64,000 nucleotides of DNA from NCBI GenBank assembly GCA_002794785.1, contig NBBA01000006.1, forward strand, positions 1,240,001 through 1,304,000, given 5' to 3'. The stretch is from Coniferiporia sulphurascens. Taxonomy: Eukaryota > Basidiomycota > Agaricomycetes > Hymenochaetales > Hymenochaetaceae. Numbering within the stretch: the stretch's first letter is position 1; each line of letters begins with the position of its first letter. The notes beneath the pieces are model-generated. The model searched no databases. It saw nothing but the letters and a program-made list of their open reading frames with translations, and was not told where the DNA came from. Below, piece after piece: positions 46,640 through 58,274 of this stretch. The translations under genes and the position numbers were made by a program.

Positions 46640-47098
46640 TCATTCAAATTGCTTTTCCACGAAGCTCTTGATCATCTTCGTAATTTCCTGTTTCGCAGCA
46701 AGAGGCACGGAGGCTGAAGCAGATACAGTCAACTGTAGACACTCTCGCACGGCACCTCTATGAACGCCGCACTTACACTGACCCAGATCCTCTAGCGCTG
46801 CCAAGAGATCCTTGAACTGTGTTGCATCACGGGCGTGCTCTTTAGAAAAAGGAAAGTCAGCAGACGCGCCCATGCATCTCGCGTTGCTGGCCGACAACGA
46901 AACGCACCTTTAGCAGAGTGCCTTAACTCGTCGATCCAGCCGAGCTCGTTGAGCCGTGCAACCAGTGCCGTGAAAATGCTGCCAAGTCTCACCGCTTAAA
47001 AGGAAGATATTACAATATTGGAAATATTCGCACCTATCCCACTCGCCGGACTCGACCATGCGTCGGTGGACCTGTGCATATGTCGAATCCGCTGCCAT
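46640..47098 (-). CDS. SUS1: SUS1/ENY2, SAGA DUB and TREX-2 subunit
   Basis: 93 aa from four exons: 47098-47034, 46987-46908, 46839-46777 and 46713-46640. The protein reads MAADSTYAQVHRRMVESGEW, then LVARLNELGWIDELRHSAKEHARD, FKDLLAALEDLGQS, SVPLAAKQEITKMIK and SFVEKQFE, matching the ENY2 helical fold and its usual length (90-100 aa). It links histone H2B deubiquitination to mRNA export. The last intron (46776-46714) contains no in-frame stop, so an unspliced form would add 21 residues. The 93-aa version fits the family better. A longer frame upstream of 47098 is open but is probably 5' UTR. Confidence 0.9.
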
Positions 47099-47620
47099 AG
47101 CTGCCGCGGATTGTGGTCGAGGACGAGGAGCACTGAGCCGAGTACTCGAAGCAGCTACAGTAGTACCGCGTATTGTCAGCACACGTGATCCGCTAGTGAG
47201 TACTCCGACTCTCCGAGTCGCCAAACTGAACTTCTTACTTAGCCGCCGCAGCGTAGTATGACGAAGTAAATCGCGGTCGGCTAATTGCCACCGCTGTTGT
47301 TCTGTGTTATACTGGTCGTGTATTCGACCGACAACGGGGTAGTGGGTTTGCCAAAAATATTCGCCCGCTGGCCTTGCTGATGCGGTTTATGAGCGCAAGA
47401 TATCAAAGTTCATGACCCAGGGCGTGCCAAGACCAGGATACATGCCGAGATGTATCCGCTTCTAACCAACAAACGGAGAACGCTCGCTTGCGGTTCTATT
47501 CGGGGTGCACAAATAAATTGAGCTAGATGCACGAGACACTCAAGCTTTATCCCCTTCCCTTTCCACCTCCCCTCCCCTCCCCTCCCCCTTTTTCGCCGCC
47601 TTCGAGCGTGCAGGTTGATT
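47099..47620. other. divergent promoter region, SUS1 and GH79
   Basis: No gene. A pyrimidine-rich run (about 47550-47590, CTCCCCTCCC repeats) precedes the GH79 start, as is common upstream of basidiomycete start codons. Confidence 0.5.
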
Positions 47621-49623
47621 ATGTTTCCTACCAGTTTGCTCTCCATTCTGTTGGTCTATTTCTTGACGTCTACTGTTCTAGCATCTAGCAGTAAGACGTT
47701 GGATGTGACGTTTCCTGATGTCCCGGAGTCTGCGACAAACGTCATTCAGGATAACTTCCTCGGGATTTCCTGGGAGCTGTTTCCAGTGAATTATTTATGT
47801 GAGTCCAAATGCCCTTATTGACGCGCTTGGTCTAAGTGCACTACCTAACTGCAGGGGGACAAACGACGGATACCATGCCGAATGCAATGAAAAACTATCT
47901 CTCGAACATTCGAGCCCGTATGACAAACCCTCTGCGTATCCGTGTTGGTGGTAACAGCATGGACGGTTCGACGTATGTTCCGGACCAAAAGAACATGATC
48001 ACGCTACCTGACAGCGATGCATACTACAATGACGTTCCATGCGAATTTGGTGACCTCTTTTTCGATGTGCTGAACGCGATGGCAGATGCAGTCGGTGAAA
48101 TGCAATTTATAATTGGACTCAGCATGCGCGCACCATCCAGCGATGATAACGTTGTCGAACTCGCCGCGGCGGCACGTGCGAAATTTGGCGACAGGCTAGA
48201 CGCGTTGCTTCTGGGAAATGAGCCCGATCTGTACGCCGGTCACGGAAATCGTAAGGGGTATACTATTCAGGACTACGTTCCAGAAATCAAGCAAGTGCTC
48301 AACGACTTTGAAAACTCGGCTGTCGGAAATATCACGAACACGACCATCATTGGAGGTCCGACGGTCTGCTGCGGTTGGGACTTGGATGATGTTCTTAATG
48401 CCGGCTTGGATGAACTACCCTATAAATACTTCACGTAAGATTGCCTGTCTTCAAACGTCTGAAATGTTGTTTATGGTTCATACAGCATTCAACATTACCC
48501 CACGGATGTCTGTAGTGGAGTGTCTGCATCGAGCTCGAACATCACTTATTATGTTTCACACGCAAATGGTGGGTTTTAAATACATGAGGACACCCGGAGA
48601 CTAATGCTGCTCTTGCACTCAGTGGCTCCGTTTTTGCGGTGGAATGATGCTGGTATTGTAATAGCGAAGAATGTCAGCGTTCCAATGCTACTTACTGAAT
48701 ACAACTCCGCCTCATGTGGCGGTGACCCAAGTGTTGCACCAACTGTACGTATTTCTCATTCATTTACGTTTTCATTATATTATAATTACTATCAAAGACT
48801 TTATACTAAGCCGATTCCTTTGAATATGCTCTAGTTTGCTGCCGGCCTCTGGGCGATCGACACAGCCTTGCAAGGTGCCGCGCTGAACTTCACTGGCATG
48901 TACCTACACACACGCGAGCTCGGCGTTACATACAATCTCTTCGATCCCCCTTCCGAGGATACGTACCAGAGTGACGGCTGGCGCACTGGAGCTGTATACT
49001 ACGCAATGCTCGTGCTAGCGGAGACGATTTCAAACACGACTTCTGTCGTTGTCGACCTCAACATCGACGGCTCTGTTTCCTCATACGACGCGACCGTTGC
49101 CGGATACGCCATTTACGATGGCGAGACGCATGAGAAGAGCAAGCTAGTACTATTCAACTACGACTACCCGCACGCTCCGAACAATGCCTCTGATTCCAAT
49201 TCCACGACTCAGAGTGCGGGGAAGGACACGACGCAGACGTTCGTACTTCCCGCGAACTTGACGTCTTCCGTTGGTGTTCGCTACTTCCTCGCCGCAAACA
49301 TCACTGAGGAGACCACAATTACGTGGGCGGGGCAAACTGTAGGCGGTAATGGCGATCTGCAGGGCACACAAGCTATGGACACGATCGATTGCAAGGACGG
49401 GTGCAATATCGCTGTGCCCGGACCCGGGCTCGCGGTCGTGTGGCTCGACCCAATGTCCGACAAACAATCTGCAAATATCTATGTGGGCAATTCTACCATC
49501 GCCGGTATCTACACAGGCGAGCTCGATACTATTAGCGGGACCCGAAGTCTACATCGGGGCATAGAATGGGCCAGCGCTACATGTTTTGCCTTCGGATTGA
49601 TCTTCGTAAACTTCGTCCTATAA
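47621..49623 (+). CDS. GH79 beta-glucuronidase-like glycosidase
   Basis: 583 aa, exons 47621-47798, 47855-48434, 48486-48568, 48623-48744 and 48835-49623. A signal peptide (LLSILLVYFLTSTVLASS) precedes a GH79 domain: ISWELFPVNYLWG, LRIRVGGNSMDGS and LLLGNEPDLYAG with the acid/base Glu at about 182. MLLTEYNSASCGG carries the nucleophile at about E306, and the family C-terminal beta-domain follows (GAVYYAMLVLAETI, FNYDYPHAPN, DCKDGCNIAVPGPGLAVVWL). Enzymes of this family remove (4-O-methyl)glucuronic acid from arabinogalactan-type or related glycans. The last 20 residues are hydrophobic after a small-residue stretch, so a GPI anchor is possible. Many NxT/S sequons fit secretion. Confidence 0.9.
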
Positions 49624-51384
49624 GTCTTTAAGGTTGGTTTACTTGGCCGGTTTTTTTTCCCCTTAATGTCCCGTCGTCATAACTCTGGCTTCATGATATT
49701 CCGGAATTTGGATAGCGAACCTGTAAATTCAGCGGGCGACTGATAGTCTCCCATTCACCTGTCTTTGGGCTTTTCCTCCACGATCTTTCTATAACACACT
49801 TGACTAGTATCACTCTCTCTTATATCTACCTTCGCTTGTTTACCTGGTTTGGGGTGGATTTTGTATGTTCAAGAGTAGTGTACCCACCTGTGCGCTCAGA
49901 CTCCTGACTGGTAGCACTTTAATCATAACCGAATTATCAACAACCTTTCCAGGAGGTCTTCAAGAAAACGGCTGTCGATGCGATTATAACGAATATCGGA
50001 ACAGTAATATACGGGGGTATACGTAGGGAAGTTGGTCTGTGACTGTGCAATGGGGATGAGTAGTGGATGCATCATTATGAGGATGCTTAAAACGTAGAGG
50101 AGTATCTGCAGTGAGCTTTTAAGACAAGCCTGGCTGACCACTCAACAAGCTCGATAGAGTTACGCCCCACGCTCAGAAATCCATGGCGATGAAACCGAGG
50201 TCAGTTAAACGAGACCAGGACTATGACAGAAGATAGCTATTGTATGGGATTAGTACGGTAGCAGAGTCGCTGCTAATCCGTTTCAGATTAGTAACCCAAC
50301 GAAAGATAAGGTAGTTTGGGGGACAAATTGGCTGATGTACTAAAAGGAACATCATAGCAGCCGTAGGGGACGAAACGGTGTGCGTAATCGGGAGTGTAGA
50401 GCTCAAGTAGCATAAGCTCTGGCGGGGTGAAGCTTGAATTTGAGAGTGAGGGTCTAGTGCATATTGGAGGTAATCCAACGGCAACAGCCGGGCCGTCGCT
50501 GGAGCTTACGTTCTGGGGGCTGGCACCAAGGGCTTCAGAGTATAACTCTTCTTATTTGCATCCGGCTTCTGCCTTATAAGACAAGTTAGGGCAGCCTAAG
50601 GCAGGGTTACTTGCATGGTACTGGTTTACGTACGCTCAGCGAGATTTAGTCTTTTACAGAATAAAGTTGAAGTCTGTGAACCTGGATTGCCAGTTGTAGT
50701 CCAACGTCATGGAGCGTACATGGAAGGAGTTGCAATGATGGTCGAGCACTGCCAGGATGCTCTGCGGAGGTCCACAGTGAAGTTTGAGCACTGTCAGGTC
50801 ATTGGAGTCGGAATTGCATTGGACAATCGAGAAAGGGTCTATGCACACGCCCAGTCAACCTTCGGCGGAAATAAGCATCGTACTAATAGAATTTTAAGTG
50901 ACTTGTTGAAGGAGAGCATTAACATAATAAAGTGGGTAACTCTGTCAAGAGCTTCATCCAACGTTACTATACTGTATCTCGCTACAGCACTGTGATTGCA
51001 ACCTCAAGAACTTTGGTAGGTATGGAGGAGAGGCATGATTGTTAGGAGGCCGCATTCGCACTGAACCCTCGCCCGAAGGACAATAGTGATTGGGCGCCCG
51101 CAGGAAGCTAAAACCAGACAAGAGCAAACCTAGAACCAGGATTCAAAGAAAACAAGACCAAGTCAAAAACGGAAGGGACACGGTCACCTGTATCGTGACA
51201 TTGTGAGGTCACGCGAGCTGGAACAGGCCCAAGTTGGTACCTGCCGCGCCACCGCTTCTCGAACGTGTTTGCTAACCGTCATCTGCACCTTCTTGGTCCT
51301 CGCGTCGTCGTTCAATCCGCTTTCGCGCACCCGACGGACGACGGTCACCTATAGACTTCAAAAGCAGTTTAGAACACCTTGGCG
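49624..51384. other. intergenic, nothing recognised
   Basis: About 1.7 kb. Frames at 50221-50484 and 50615-50995 lack motifs and splice to nothing. The last 300 bp are the kinase promoter and leader. Confidence 0.45.
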
Positions 51385-52777
51385 ATGGAATTCACGTTTG
51401 GTGGAAAGTATAAGCTTGAAGAGGAGATCGGGTATGGCGGCTGCGGTATGTTCAACCATCTTTCCCAGCCGCGGTCGTATTCGTCCTACTTACTTTTCTT
51501 GCCTTTCACTCAGGCTCGGTTTTCATGGGTACACACACTATTGCGGGAAAGGAGGTCGCTATCAAGGTTGAGTCCGCCAACGCGAAGCACTCGATGCTCA
51601 AGCAGGAGTCGAGGATATACAAGACGCTCATGGGAGGACCGGGTGTACCTTGGATGATGTGGTCGGGGAAGCAAGGCGACTATAACGTCATGATAATAGA
51701 CCTACTGGGGCCATCGCTGGAGGACTTGTTCAGAATCTGCAACAAGCACTTCACTTTGAAGACTGTCCTCCTGCTGGCGGACCAAATGGCAAGTCTACAG
51801 TCTTTTTTTAATTTTACTTTTCCGTTGCATTTCGGGAACAATAAGTGAAACACATTTCTTTCTTCTCGGCCTTTGTGCGCCAATATGCTCCCCATTAAAT
51901 GCATCGAGCCACATTTTCTCCGACCTTCCTGCATTAACCCGAAAAGGTCTCAAGCTAATTTACTGCATCCTTAGCTCTCACTCATCGAGTTTATTCATTC
52001 TCGCGACTGGGTCCACCGCGACATAAAGCCTGCAAACTTTCTTATGGGCCCGGATGTCTACTCGTCGTCACGACCATCTTCCTGTGATCGAGTGAATGTG
52101 ATCGATTTTGGGCTGGCGAAGAAGTACACGAACACTCGCACAGGGGAGCACATTAAGAACTCACAATGTGACAGCCATGGAGTTGGCACGCCATTGTTCG
52201 CAAGCATAAACACGCACAAAGGGGAAGGTAAGCAGCAAGTGATTTTTTGGATACGCCACTTTCTAACGAACATCCGTAAACAGACTGCTCACGACGTGAT
52301 GACCTCGAGTCCTTGGCATACACGCTGATCTATTTTCTGCGCGGAACGCTTCCGTGGCGGAAGGTCAAGCCGCCTCCCGATGCGGACAAGAACCCGAAGC
52401 TAGCATGGGACAAGATTCTCGCTGCGAAACTCGCGGCTGAAGCCTCGGGCATCATTACCGCAGGTCTCCCGACGGAGTTCGATATCTTCTTTCGATACGT
52501 CCGTGAACTTTCCTTTGAAGATCTTCCGGACTATGAAGGGTGCCGCAAACTCTTCAAAGATCTAGCAAAGAGGGAAGGAATCGTGTACGACGGTGTATTT
52601 GACTGGACTGTCGTAGGTGAGCGTGTATGGCGGCGGTCAAGCCAAAAACGCTCGGTCAGTGGGGCCAGCACTGGAAGTACCGGTAGCACAAGGCGTCGCA
52701 GGTTCTGTGAAGCATGCGAGGCACGTGCGGCACTGGAGGCGGAATCACAGTCACTTCCATTGTCGAGGCGACCATGA
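51385..52777 (+). CDS. casein kinase 1-like protein kinase
   Basis: 360 aa, exons 51385-51445, 51514-51788, 51975-52227 and 52284-52777. CK1 fold: Gly loop GYGGCGSVFMG, AIKVES (K38), ESRIYKTLMGGPGVPWMMW, the CK1 hallmark LLGPSLEDLF, HRDIKPANFLMG (D128), VIDFGLAKKY (D156), FASINTHKGEDCSRRDDLES and LRGTLPW. The SINTH and RRDDLES blocks are diagnostic for CK1. The Gly loop and the GTPLF replacement of GTARY mark a divergent member, perhaps with altered substrate preference. A Ser/Arg-rich tail (SQKRSVSGASTGST) follows the kinase domain. Intron 2 starts with GC (ATG/GCAAGT). The donor-like GTAGGTGAG at 52612 could allow an alternative tail. Confidence 0.87.
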
Positions 52778-53474
52778 GGCAGTGATGGCTGGAGAAAGAA
52801 GCGGGAGAGGGGGTCTGTATTTGTAGCTTTTGGTTATCGGGTGTATTTCTATTCTATGAGCTTTAAAAGGGGCCGGTGGGTGAGTTATATGAGCGCTTCT
52901 TAACTTCATAGTGACTAATTCCCATTATTTACCAGCTTTCAGTTCAAAAGCCTTCACGTCTCGCCACGAAAGGCGCCTTTATGCCTCACTGGAACCCGAA
53001 CGGATGTAGTCCGTATGGGTGGTTAAACAGGCTGGCTTCAATTTGGATAACCGGGCGCGTGATGATCCCAGTCTGGTTGTATCATGATGCGTCCGGTTTC
53101 CCCTGTTTGCTTTATGGTAAGCGTTTTGTTACCTCTCTGATCAGAGTCCTCTCATACTTTGTCTCACTAGCTATGCGCATAGTAAGGTTGGCTCAAGACA
53201 GTACGGACCCCAGGGCGGCATTTGTAGAATGCCATGTAGATGAACTTTTGGTTGCATTGCTATGTTCATATTAATGTATACTTAATATCTTGCATCCATG
53301 TACCTGTACCCTTGTGTGAGAGTTTACAACCAAAATCTATCAGCGCTTGGAGGCGGCTTTAGGCGCTGGGCAGTGAAATACGGTGTGACTATGTGTGTAG
53401 CATTAGCGTGACCGTTATGGCTGGATTTCTTGCAGACGCTGCTGCACAACGCTACTTCACGTGTGCCGCTGAGA
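52778..53474. other. intergenic, nothing recognised
   Basis: 3' flank of the kinase and promoter of the ribosomal protein gene. A frame at 52981-53274 has no motif. Confidence 0.5.
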
Positions 53475-54350
53475 ATGCTCGCCAGACAGGTCAAGACGGG
53501 CGTTGCTCGAACTGAACAGCTTCTGAGAAATGCCTTTGTTTCAAGGTGGGCAAGCCTCTAACTCTCAAGGAGGCTTTTACCGCGCTGAATCTGAGTTTTT
53601 TCTTTCTTCTTTTAAAGGTTACCTCAGTCCAGCCGGTTTGCAACTGGAGCAAGTACTTCGTTGCCGTCGAGAGAACCCTCACCACCCGTGCCCACTCAAG
53701 AGCGTCGGAGCGCTGTACGGATGATCAGCCCTACGATGTCAGAGCCCGAATTTTCAGCACAAGTCGTCCACGGACGGTCCGTGCTCACGCCGATCCGGCA
53801 CCCGAAGACGCACGGGATACCAGTCGCGATGCTGCACGTCCGCGGGCACGACCACCGCGCACTCGACCTCTTCCTGCACTTCGCGTCGCACGCAGCAGCG
53901 GCGCTCGGCGTGCCCGTGTCCGCGCCCGTGCGCCTCCCGACGCAGCGCTCCTTGTGGACGGTTCCGAAGGGCCCGTTCGTGCACAAGAAGAACCAGGAGA
54001 ACTTCGACCGCAAGGTGCACAAGCGCGCGCTCAAGGCGTGGGATGCGACGGACAGCGTCGTTGACCGCTGGATACGCTATATCCAGACGTACCCGCAGCC
54101 GTCGCTCGGTCTGCGCATCGTCCGCTGGCACCGCGCGCCGGTTGGCATTGGGCGTGAGCACGCGAAGTCGACGTCGGAGGCGCATAAGGAGACGCTCCGC
54201 CTGCAGAATGTGACGGACCGCCAGCGGGTTGAGGAGCTCGCGAGGCAGATTGTCAAGCAGGAGATGAAGGCGGCGAACTTGACGCCGGAGGAGTCGAAGG
54301 TGGTCACTCAGAAGAAGAGTGGCGGAGGGCCGAAGGGCGCAAAATCATAG
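53475..54350 (+). CDS. RSM10: mitochondrial ribosomal protein uS10m
   Basis: 255 aa, exons 53475-53545 and 53654-54350. The short first exon gives a basic, Ser/Arg-rich presequence (MLARQVKTGVARTEQLLRNAF) typical of mitochondrial import. The uS10 domain follows: VAMLHVRGHDHRALDLFLHF, ALGVPVSAPVRLPTQRSLWT, GPFVHKKNQENFDRKVHKRA and WIRYIQTYPQPSLGLRI. A Lys-rich C-terminal extension is common in fungal members. It is a small-subunit head protein of the mitoribosome. The acceptor at 53653 is AAG, not the common pyrimidine-AG, so the junction is the least certain point. Confidence 0.92.
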
Positions 54351-56157
54351 ATTAACTTATTGGTGCGTCTGGTAGTCCAATGAATATCGTGTTGCGTACT
54401 TATGGCTTTCTTAGACGTGCCCTACATGTTTAATACACACTTTAATCACATGGTCTCATCACTTCGTCGTGAATTGGACAGACCCGTTCTTCGGCACCTG
54501 TCCGGTCTGTTGCCCTCCTGTATCACTTTTCGTAACCCGATGTCTGTGGCGTGCGTATGGAACAGGGCTTTTTCCAGAGTGTGAGGAAATCCTGAAATAA
54601 GGTTCTCCACTTTTGTGACTTGGCAGGATAGTAGGATCTCCTGTTGTAAGAAGCCTGTTTTTGGGTGACCCCATAAAGATTGCTGTGTGATACTTGGTGA
54701 AGCGCCGTCTCAAGGTCATATAATCTTGATCAAATAGTACATCATCCATGTTCCTTGATGCGGCATCTGCAACTTGATCATCCCGCAATTGCAACGGCCG
54801 GTGAAACGCAAGGGGTCCGCGATCGGAGTTCCTACTTTCGATCAGCGTCGTTCGCAGCCGTGGCAGCATGTTTATAAATTGTTTAAAGGTGCTGTCCTTC
54901 CCTTCGCCAACCGGTTAGAGGCGCATGAAGACTCGGACCGCCTGGCATACTTACTAGTACCAGGTTTCAGTAGTCTGCGCTGTTTCTGATATAACAATTC
55001 ATGTGGCACATTCTTGGTGGAGATTAGTCGGTCAAGAGAGTATTGCTACCATTGAGCCCTTTGTTTATATTTGTAGCGCTCCTGTTGCTATATAACGGCG
55101 GCCCCGCAGAAGAATCAAATAGCCACATTATGATCGACATCCTAATATGGAAGGGTGTGCTTACGTCTGCAGAAAATTTTCATCTGCGCACGGACCAGGC
55201 TCTGAGGTGGGGTATATAATGGCGGCCCCTCACTTCCCTAATCCCTAAGAACATACTCAGCTAGGATCTATTTTATAGTCTCTGACTTGTTCTCGCATGT
55301 TTACGCATGCCACATCCTTCAAATCCAGTAGATGACTTCCGCGCCCTCTCGTCATACCGAGAACATGCCTGTCTGCCTTGTGCAGCGGGCTCGAGGACGT
55401 TTGGCTTGTACTGTTGCGTTGTCTCTGCGGAGACGTGCGATGGCCTTGTCAGCGAGATGGGCGTTTGTCTGATGGATTTCTTTTGTTCCGAGTTATTTTT
55501 GTTATCGTGTATTTTTGTAGCTGTGGCTGTATTGCAATCTAAATCTTTTTATGATGTCGCTTATTTTGATGGAAGGATCCGTATAAAGTTCGGCACTCGG
55601 CGTGAGGGTGGCATTTTTCGGCTTGAGGTCTGTTTAGGCTAATGTCGTCGTTTAGTCGGTTTTTTCTCTCGTTTAAATGATGATATGTTTGAGTCAAACA
55701 TACGGCGTTCCGTCAGGATTGAGTGCGCTTTCAGCGTCCGATCACGGATTTTCAGAGGTCTGATGGCTGAGTAAATCCGGAGAAAATATTAAGTGTAGTT
55801 TGAGCTGTTAGATCTTTGTGCTAGGCGAGCAGGGGAGATGAAGGAGCGATCAAATTTGTTTCCCAACAATTGATGCATCTTCACGGCGGGCGGAGGCTGA
55901 GAAAGTAGGGTTTGCACATACCCAATATGGAGATAGTGTAACCCTAGAATGTACGCTGCGGGCCCAAAAGTACTGACGGCGTCAAGGAGACAACAAGCGA
56001 GGCATCAACCGTTGTTCAGCGCGACCTGCATTTGCCCTCTTCTACCTGACCCACTCCCTCGTTTTAACCCCCCACCGCAGGACGGACCATTCTCTCTCTT
56101 CTTTATCGCGCAGTGCGCCCATTTTCGCTGTCTCTTGAAGACCAGACTTAAAGCACC
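54351..56157. other. intergenic, nothing recognised
   Basis: About 1.8 kb. It contains two copies of TATATAAYGGCGGCCCC (near 55089 and 55212). Otherwise there are frames without motifs; the right end is the promoter and leader of NoxB. Confidence 0.45.
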
Positions 56158-58274
56158 ATGGCATACGACATGAAAAGGTCCTCGGGCCTCGACTTCTCTG
56201 ACAGAGGCTCAATCCCGCCCCTCGATGCCCACCCAGATGTTACCTTCAACACGGGCAACCCCAACTTACAGCGCAACAAAACCGAGCGTAATCGCATGCA
56301 GGGCCTCATGCGTATCCCCACCATGCGCGGCCAGGGCAGCGCACCGACAACAGAGACAAGGAAGCTCACCTTGAAAGAGCGGTGGGACCTTTGGATGGTC
56401 AACGAGGGTGGTCGTCGGCTCTTCTTCTACGCGGTCGTGCTCCTCCACATTATCGTGTTTATATTTGGGTGGTTCAACTACGCTTTGAAAGACAACGAAG
56501 TCGGCGCACGGGCTACCTTCGGTGTGACATTCGGTGAGTAGAGCGCTAGCGAGGACGTTGACGTCGTTACTAAACGTCCTACAGTTATCGCGCGTACGGC
56601 TGCCCTCGTATTGCACGTCGATGTCATTTTCATCCTCCTTCCCGTTTGCCGCAACTTCATTTCGATTCTCCGGCGTACGCCCCTGAACGATATCATTCCA
56701 TTCGACAAGAACATCACCTTCCACAAGATGGTCGCCTGGTCAATCACGTTCTTCTCGTTCGTGCACATTGCGGCACATATGGTTAACTTCGCCGAACTCG
56801 CGATGGCTGATCCCGACTCGAAGACGACCGGACAGCGTGTCGTTACTTTCCTGGTTACCAACTTCACTACGGGCCCTGGCGTTACCGGCTGGATCATGAC
56901 AGCCGCTCTCGGCGTGATGGTGTGGTACGCGATGGAGAAGCGCCGCCGTGCTCGCTTCGAGCGGTTCTGGTACACTCACCATCTCTTCGTGGTATTCTTC
57001 ATCAACTGGCAGTTGCACGGTATGTTCTGCATGATCAAGCCGGACAGGCCGCCGTACTGCTCCTTCAACACTATTGGTGTCTTCTGGGTGCGTCTTTATT
57101 AACATTTTTCGTGGAGGGATATCATATTTATTTCTCTTGTGGAACATATGATTAATAGCGTTACTGGCTCGTCGGTGGTGTCATCTGGATCTACGAGCGT
57201 ATTCTCCGTGAAATCCGCTCGCGTCACCGCACATACATCTCCAAGGTCATTCAGCACCCGTCGAAGGTTATGGAAGTGCAGATCAAGAAGGAGAAGACGA
57301 CTACGCGTGCTGGACAGTATATTTTCCTGTCTTGCCCAGAAGTGTCGTACTTCCAGTGGCACCCGTTCACTCTCACCAGCGCACCCGAGGAAGACTACAT
57401 CTCCGTGCACATCCGTATTGTTGGTGACTTCACGAGCGCGTTTGCGAAGGCACTTGGCTGTGATTTCGACTCGAAGGATTCAGAGAAGAGCGGCGAGGGC
57501 AAGGTCATCCCCCCTCCGGTCAACCGCGTGCTCCCCCGTGTTATGGTCGACGGTCCCTTCGGTTCGGCTTCTGAGGATTTCCTGAAATACGAGACTGTGC
57601 TCCTCGTCGGTGCTGGTATTGGTGTTACTCCGTTTGCGTCGATCTTGAAATCGATTTGGTACCGCATGAACAACTTCAACAACTCGAAGCCCACGCGCTT
57701 GTCGAAGGTCTACTTCACCTGGGTCATCCGTGACTTTGGTACGGCTGAATGGTTCCACTCACTCCTGAAGGCGATTGAGGACCAGGACACAATGCGCCGT
57801 ATTGAGATCAGTATCTACCTCACGGCAAAGATCAAGCCTGACGATGCCACAAACATTATGGTACGCCTTTTGTTTCTCCGCCCTCTTGGCACAGTAAGTG
57901 AATTATGCTGACTCGTATCGTAACATAGGTCCAGGATGTCGGTGCTGAGAAGGACGCAATCAGTGGGCTGCGCGCTCCTACGCACTTTGGTAGGCCGAAC
58001 TGGGACCGAGTGTTCCCGTCTATCGCCGAGAAACACCCAGACACCGACGTTGGTGTGGTGCGTTTAGTCCTCATTTTTTTCTGTAAATGTTAGTATTAAC
58101 CCCTTGCACAGTTCTTCTGCGGTCCATCTGTCCTTTCGCGCACTCTGCACGGGATGAGCAACAAGTACACTAGCCCGAAGGGAACGCGTTTCTTCTTCGG
58201 AAAGGGTGCGTATTTACAGGGTCTACCACTTTTTAGTGTATTAATAAACTGTTTCCTTCACAGAGAACTTCTAG
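56158..58274 (+). CDS. NOXB: NADPH oxidase, NoxB type
   Basis: 604 aa, exons 56158-56533, 56585-57087, 57159-57860, 57929-58057, 58112-58205 and 58264-58274 (11 nt). A polar N-terminal extension of about 80 residues separates it from NoxA. The six-span ferric-reductase-like core has heme His residues in FHKMVAW, FVHIAAH and FWYTHHLF. FAD site: WHPFTLTSAPEED. NADPH site: GAGIGVTPFASIL and FFCGPSVLSRTL, with the C-terminal FFFGKENF end that is usual in Nox enzymes. It makes superoxide outside the plasma membrane or in vesicles, and in fungi NoxB acts in hyphal differentiation, ascospore or basidiospore development and host penetration. The final 11-nt exon encodes only ENF and stop. Confidence 0.94.

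Noticed and set aside
53546..54064. Second long plus-strand frame over RSM10, rich in Arg
   Set aside because: It is a GC-driven shadow in another frame; the uS10 sequence lies in the frame ending at 54350.
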